Assembly: GCF_009295515.1 (NCBI RefSeq)
Contig: NZ_RQVV01000011.1
Location: forward strand, 1-64,000
Length of the DNA stretch: 64,000 bases
Reading direction: 5' to 3'
Source of the DNA: Erwinia endophytica
GTDB taxonomy: Bacteria; Pseudomonadota; Gammaproteobacteria; Enterobacterales; Enterobacteriaceae
Part shown: piece by piece, positions 59,964 through 64,000 of the stretch
Numbering within the stretch: the stretch's first letter is position 1
Layout: every line of letters starts with the position of its first letter
Translations under genes and position numbers: made by a program
The notes under the pieces: model-generated
What the model saw: only the letters and a program-made list of their open reading frames with translations
Told to the model about the DNA's origin: nothing
Database searches by the model: none

Positions 59964-60998
59964 TCAAACCGCGGTCAGGCGATAACGCGTGGTCGATTGA
60001 TACAATTCACCCGGTTGCAGCCAACAGTCAGGTTGTGGCCACTCTGGATGATTCGGCGAATCAGGTAAAAACCCACTTTCCAGAGCGATCCCCTGACAGG
60101 CAGTATAGACTCCCTGATGGCGAGACGGGGTGCCAGCCAGATAATTTCCCGAGTAAAATTGCAGGGCAGGGGCGCGGGTAAAGACACTCAGTTGCAGCCG
60201 ACCGTCAGCCGACCACAGTTCTGCTGCGGGCTGAGATTCGGCCCTGTTGCTCAACAGGAAGGCATGATCATAGCCTTTTACCACTCTCTGGTCTTCATCC
60301 AGTAGGAAATCCTGGGCGATAATTTTTGGCTGACGAAAATCAAAGCCGGTGCCGTCGACCGCTTGTAGACCGACGTGGGGGATACCTTCGCTGTTAACGG
60401 GAAGATAGTGCCCGGCATGCAGTTGCAGGCGGTGATGGCGTGCATCGCCATGCTGAGCATCGAGATTGAAATAGGCATGATTGGTGAGATTCACCGGGCA
60501 GGCCTTGTCCACCGTCGCCTGATAGTTGATCGACAGGGTATTGTCATCCTCCAGACGATAGCGCAGGGTCACCAGTAGATGACCTGGATAGCCCTGATCA
60601 CCATCGACAGCGTTCAACTGATATTCCACTTCCTGTTCTGCCTGCCGGACGATTTGCCAGCGGCGGTGACTGAAACCTTGTGGTCCGCCATGGAGCTGAT
60701 GCGCCCCCTGGTTGGCAACTAACTGATATGTTTTGCCGTTAGCGCTGATGGTCGCGTTGGCGATTCGGTTGGCGTAACGGCCGACAGTGGCCCCTAACCA
60801 GGCTGACTGGTGTAGGTAATCGGATGGTGTGGCGCAACCCAACAGCGCTTCGCGTACCGTACCGTCGCTCATCGGTACCCGGGCTGACAGCCAGGTCGCC
60901 CCCCAGTCCATAAATGTTGCCACCATCCCTCCGGCATTACGTAGCGTGGTGATATGCCATGGCAGACCGTCCGGTGCATGAGAAGAAATGGTTAACAT
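59964..60998 (-). CDS. galM: Aldose 1-epimerase (galactose mutarotase)
   Basis: GalM interconverts the alpha and beta anomers of galactose so GalK can use it. The 344 residues (E. coli 346) include the [13 protein letters not shown] stretch, the active-site LTNHAYFNL with the catalytic His, GYDHAFLL, and [17 protein letters not shown] with the catalytic Glu. Last gene of galTKM, overlapping galK by 7 bases. Confidence 0.95.
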   Translation of the reverse strand: MLTISSHAPDGLPWHITTLRNAGGMVATFMDWGATWLSARVPMSDGTVREALLGCATPSDYLHQSAWLGATVGRYANRIANATISANGKTYQLVANQGAHQLHGGPQGFSHRRWQIVRQAEQEVEYQLNAVDGDQGYPGHLLVTLRYRLEDDNTLSINYQATVDKACPVNLTNHAYFNLDAQHGDARHHRLQLHAGHYLPVNSEGIPHVGLQAVDGTGFDFRQPKIIAQDFLLDEDQRVVKGYDHAFLLSNRAESQPAAELWSADGRLQLSVFTRAPALQFYSGNYLAGTPSRHQGVYTACQGIALESGFLPDSPNHPEWPQPDCWLQPGELYQSTTRYRLTAV

Positions 60999-62140
60999 TG
61001 ACCCGCTCCCGCCGAGGCTTTACAGACATAAAAGGTTTCTTTGAGGCCAGATCGCGCGGCATACTGCTCCGCCACGGCGGCCTTAACCGTATCCACCTGA
61101 TCCTGCGGCATCAGCGCTACCACACAGCCGCCAAAGCCGCCACCGGTCATGCGTACGCCGCCGCGATCGCCCAGCGTGGTTTTCACGATGTCAACCAGCA
61201 TATCAATGGGTGGGACGGTAATTTCAAAGTCATCCCGCATCGACGCATGAGATTCAGCCATTAATACGCCCATCCGTGCGAGGTCGCCTTTCGCCAGTGC
61301 ATCGGCGGCTTCCAGCGTACGGGCGTTTTCGGTCAGCACGTGACGCACACGTTTAGCGACCACCGGATCCAGCGCATCCTCAACGGACTTGAACGGGTTA
61401 AAATCAACATCGCGCAGTGAGGTCTGGGCGAAGAAACGCGCTCCGGTTTCGCATTGCTGTCGGCGGGTATTGTACTCGCTGCCCACCAGGTTGCGGCGGA
61501 AGTTTGAATTAATAATCACCACCGCGATATCTGGTGGCATGGGAACCGGACGGGTACCCAGTGTCCGGCAGTCCAGCAACATGGCATGGTCTTTTTTGCC
61601 CAGCGCTGAGATCAACTGGTCCATAATGCCGCAGTTGCAGCCGACGAACTGGTTCTCCGCTTCCTGGCCGTTGACCGCAATTTCCGCGCCATCCAGCGGC
61701 AGATGATAGAGCTGCTGGAAAACCGTTCCGACCGCCACTTCCAGCGAAGCGGAAGAGCTCAGACCCGCCCCTTGCGGCACATCGCCGGCAATGACCATGT
61801 CCACGCCGCCAAAATCGTGATGCCGTTTTTGCAGATGTTTAATCACGCCACGGACATAGTTAGACCACATTTGGTCTTGATGCGTCAGGATTGGCGTATC
61901 AAGGGAGAAGGTATCTTGCTGATTATCGTAATTGGCGGCGATAACCCGAACCTGACGATCATCTCGCCGGGCGCAGGCGATCACCGTTTGGTAGTCGATC
62001 GCGCAAGGCAGAACGAAGCCATCATTGTAATCAGTATGTTCACCGATCAGGTTAACGCGACCAGGAGCCTGGAACGTATGGTCAGCGGTATAGCCAAACT
62101 TGTCGGTAAAAATTTGGTGGGTAGCGTTTTTTAAGGTCAT
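60992..62140 (-). CDS. galK: Galactokinase
   Basis: GalK phosphorylates galactose to galactose-1-P. The 382-residue GHMP kinase shows the galactokinase signature [23 protein letters not shown], the ATP loop [33 protein letters not shown] with the catalytic Asp, and [17 protein letters not shown]. It begins 2 bases after the galT stop, indicating translational coupling. Confidence 0.97.
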   Translation of the reverse strand: MTLKNATHQIFTDKFGYTADHTFQAPGRVNLIGEHTDYNDGFVLPCAIDYQTVIACARRDDRQVRVIAANYDNQQDTFSLDTPILTHQDQMWSNYVRGVIKHLQKRHHDFGGVDMVIAGDVPQGAGLSSSASLEVAVGTVFQQLYHLPLDGAEIAVNGQEAENQFVGCNCGIMDQLISALGKKDHAMLLDCRTLGTRPVPMPPDIAVVIINSNFRRNLVGSEYNTRRQQCETGARFFAQTSLRDVDFNPFKSVEDALDPVVAKRVRHVLTENARTLEAADALAKGDLARMGVLMAESHASMRDDFEITVPPIDMLVDIVKTTLGDRGGVRMTGGGFGGCVVALMPQDQVDTVKAAVAEQYAARSGLKETFYVCKASAGAGQC

Positions 62141-62142
62141 GG

Positions 62143-63189
62143 CTATGCTCCCGTCTCGCGGAAATGAATATCACTTACGGAACGCAGACGTTCTGCTGCC
62201 TGCTCCGCGGTTAAATCACGCTGGGCTTCCGCCAGCATTTCATACCCCACCATAAATTTGCGTACCGTGGCGGAGCGCAGTAATGGAGGATAGAAGTGAG
62301 CATGTAGCTGCCAGTGATCGTTAGCTTTGTCATTAAACGGCGCGCCGTGCCAGCCCATAGAGTACGGAAAAGAGCAATGGAACAGATTGTCATAACGGCT
62401 GGTCAACTTTTTCAATGCCAGCGCCAGATCCTGACGTTGCGCATCGGTCAGACTGACCAGACGGCGACAATGTGCTTTGGGCAACAGCAGCGTTTCAAAT
62501 GGCCATGCTGCCCACCACGGCACTACCGCCAGCCAGTGTGTGGTTTCGACTACCGTGCGGCGACCATCATTCAGCTCGCGAGCGGTGTAATCCACCAGCA
62601 TTGGCGACTGGTGTTGCTCGAAATAAGCACGCTGCAAATCGTCTTCACGCTGCGCTTCATTAGGCAGAAAACTGTTGGCCCAGACCTGACTGTGCGGGTG
62701 AGGATTTGAGCAGCCCATTGCTGCCCCTTTGTTCTCAAAGACTTGTACCCATGGGTAACGTTGGCCGAGGTCGGCGGTCTGTTCTTGCCAGGTCCTGACG
62801 ACCTCTTCCAGAGCAGAGACGCTGAGTTCAGGCAGCGTTTTGCTGTGGTCTGGCGAAAAGCAAATCACCCGACTGGTGCCACGCGCGTTGGCGTAGCGCA
62901 TCAGGACATCATCGTTTTCGGGCGCTTCCGGCGTATCGCTCATCAGCGCGGCAAAATCGTTGGTGAAAACCCAGGTGCCGGTGTAATCCGGATTTTTATC
63001 GCCCGTCACACGTGTATTACCAGGACATAAAAAACAGTCCGGGTCGTGAGCCGGCAGTTGATGTTGAGATGCGGTCTCCTGCGCGCCCTGCCAGGGGCGT
63101 TTGGCGCGGTGCGGTGAAACCAGAACCCACTGATCAGTCAGTGGGTTATAGCGGCGATGTGGGTGATCGGCTGGGTTAAATTTTTGCAT
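62143..63189 (-). CDS. galT: Galactose-1-phosphate uridylyltransferase
   Basis: GalT exchanges UMP between UDP-glucose and galactose-1-P. The 348 residues match E. coli. Visible are the zinc Cys pair in DCFLCPGN, the [15 protein letters not shown] motif with the nucleophile His, and [16 protein letters not shown]. It is the first gene of the operon here because galE, first in E. coli, is absent; a GalR-type operator and -10 box lie directly upstream. Confidence 0.97.
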   Translation of the reverse strand: MQKFNPADHPHRRYNPLTDQWVLVSPHRAKRPWQGAQETASQHQLPAHDPDCFLCPGNTRVTGDKNPDYTGTWVFTNDFAALMSDTPEAPENDDVLMRYANARGTSRVICFSPDHSKTLPELSVSALEEVVRTWQEQTADLGQRYPWVQVFENKGAAMGCSNPHPHSQVWANSFLPNEAQREDDLQRAYFEQHQSPMLVDYTARELNDGRRTVVETTHWLAVVPWWAAWPFETLLLPKAHCRRLVSLTDAQRQDLALALKKLTSRYDNLFHCSFPYSMGWHGAPFNDKANDHWQLHAHFYPPLLRSATVRKFMVGYEMLAEAQRDLTAEQAAERLRSVSDIHFRETGA

Positions 63190-63238
63190 GTTGAGTCCTG
63201 GTAACCATCTTTAATATCCTGGTAGCTTTAGCGAAAAA

Positions 63239-63245
63239 TAGCATA
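63239..63245 (-). promoter_or_regulatory. -10 region of the galTKM promoter
   Basis: On the reverse strand TATGCTA lies about 50 bases upstream of galT and 36 bases downstream of the gal operator. E. coli galP1 has the same TATGCTA at a similar distance from its external operator. Confidence 0.65.
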
Positions 63246-63280
63246 GTGTGGGAAAACAAAGCGTGATCGAGTCTGAATAA

Positions 63281-63297
63281 ATGGAATCGTTTACACA
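63281..63297. promoter_or_regulatory. GalR/GalS-type operator upstream of galT
   Basis: On the reverse strand GTGTAAACGATTCCA matches the E. coli external gal operator (GTGTAAACGATTCCAC) over 15 bases. Its presence shows the control region sits directly before galT. Confidence 0.85.
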
Positions 63298-63392
63298 AGC
63301 GTGAAATTGCTAAATGTCCGGATAAATGACAAAAGAATCCATAAATATGGCAGAGTTATTGATGGTTAGTGGTAGCGGTTACATTTATAGCG

Positions 63393-63965
63393 TCAGGGTT
63401 GCATCCACTGAAGGGAGGTGGTGATTGTCGCAATACGCTGCAGATTTTCCATACTCTGCAGGTGGCTGGTTTCGCTGTCTGAGGCGCAGAGATCTTCCAG
63501 TACCGTGACCGGGATCCCCCGTTCGTGCGCTTCTCGCACGGTACTCTCAATGGACAGACAGGAACTTAGCCCACCCAGCAGCAGACGATGACGCTGATGT
63601 CGCTGTAACCAGGCTAACAAATTGTTACCAGTGAAGGCGCTCAGGCCAGTGTGATGGAATTGCAGATCGACAGGATCAATTTGTACATCGGGTAGCCACT
63701 GCCCCCCCGGTGAGTGCAGGCGTAAAGCCCCAACCAGTTTCATCTGGGCAAATAGCGGTGAATGGGCAGGCAGATCATGGTAGTCATCACTGAAGCCGAT
63801 GCGGCTCCAGATAACCGGAATTTTGCGCACGCGGGCGTAGATCGCCACGGCATTCACCCGGTTTATCACCTCGCGCGAGGTCAGTTGCTGAAAAGCATGA
63901 TTCGCCCTGCCGCGGCAGGATGCAATATCGTCAATTAAATTTAAAATAAGCAGCGCAGCGGGCAT
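63393..63965 (-). CDS. Isochorismatase-family cysteine hydrolase
   Basis: A 190-residue protein with the isochorismatase/cysteine hydrolase fold. LLILNLIDDIAS holds the catalytic Asp region, and LLLGGLSSCLSIESTVREAHERGIPVTVLEDLCAS holds the presumptive nucleophile Cys and the hallmark TVREA-type helix. Relatives include nicotinamidases, ureidoacrylate hydrolases and true isochorismatases; the substrate cannot be read from sequence. No ACP-binding domain is present. It lies upstream of gal on the same strand, over 200 bases away, so it is probably a separate unit. Confidence 0.8.
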   Translation of the reverse strand: MPAALLILNLIDDIASCRGRANHAFQQLTSREVINRVNAVAIYARVRKIPVIWSRIGFSDDYHDLPAHSPLFAQMKLVGALRLHSPGGQWLPDVQIDPVDLQFHHTGLSAFTGNNLLAWLQRHQRHRLLLGGLSSCLSIESTVREAHERGIPVTVLEDLCASDSETSHLQSMENLQRIATITTSLQWMQP

Positions 63966-64000
63966 AACGTCTCCTGATAAAAGGCTGTCCGTTAATGATA

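Overview
The window is 64 kb of enterobacterial chromosome. Gene order and protein sequences follow the Escherichia coli asnB-nag-glnS-fur-pgm-gltA-sdh-suc-cyd-tol-nadA-aroG-gpmA-gal region, but several details differ from E. coli. These are a Serratia-type secreted chitobiase after chiPQ, a DUF969/DUF979/pcp block after pxpABC, an Ada-AlkA fusion gene, ERIC-type repeats, and no kdp, nei, rhs, ybgS or galE at their E. coli positions. This suggests a member of the Yersiniaceae or a close relative (Serratia/Rahnella/Yersinia-like). The genus cannot be fixed from the sequence alone.

Layout. (1) 0.3-1.6 kb: a leftward gene for a Tae4-type type VI secretion amidase, then a leftward six-tRNA operon (Met-Leu-Gln-Met-Gln-Gln). 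(2) 1.8-16.8 kb: asnB, then amino-sugar and chitin genes: nagBACD leftward, nagE rightward across a shared NagC/CRP control region, glnS with an ERIC element in its leader, and chiP-chiQ-chitobiase with a NagC-like dyad upstream. (3) 16.9-22.7 kb: fur with a short coupled leader ORF, fldA, ybfE, ybfF, seqA-pgm and ybfA. (4) 23.1-28.7 kb: ybgI and a 5-oxoproline block (pxpB-pxpC-pxpA, two membrane proteins, pyrrolidone carboxylate peptidase). (5) 28.8-40.4 kb: gltA divergent from sdhCDAB-sucABCD, the core TCA cycle. (6) 41.2-50.2 kb: cydABX-ybgE and ybgC-tolQRAB-pal-cpoB. (7) 50.3-54.4 kb: two tRNA-Lys genes around a tRNA-derived repeat, a decayed DMT transporter, a small ORF, and a divergent ada-alkA / ogt alkylation-repair pair. 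(8) 54.5-64 kb: nadA-pnuC, zitB, aroG, gpmA, galTKM without galE, and an isochorismatase-family hydrolase.

Most genes are ordinary core genes. The parts worth a second look are the orphan Tae4 effector, the 5-oxoproline block with its unassigned membrane pair, the ERIC element inside the glnS leader, the pseudo-tRNA repeat in the Lys array, the long inverted repeat between ada-alkA and ogt, and the gal operon that keeps a gal-type operator but lacks galE. I did not see a clearly new biological system; the 5-oxoproline block is the best candidate for functional novelty.
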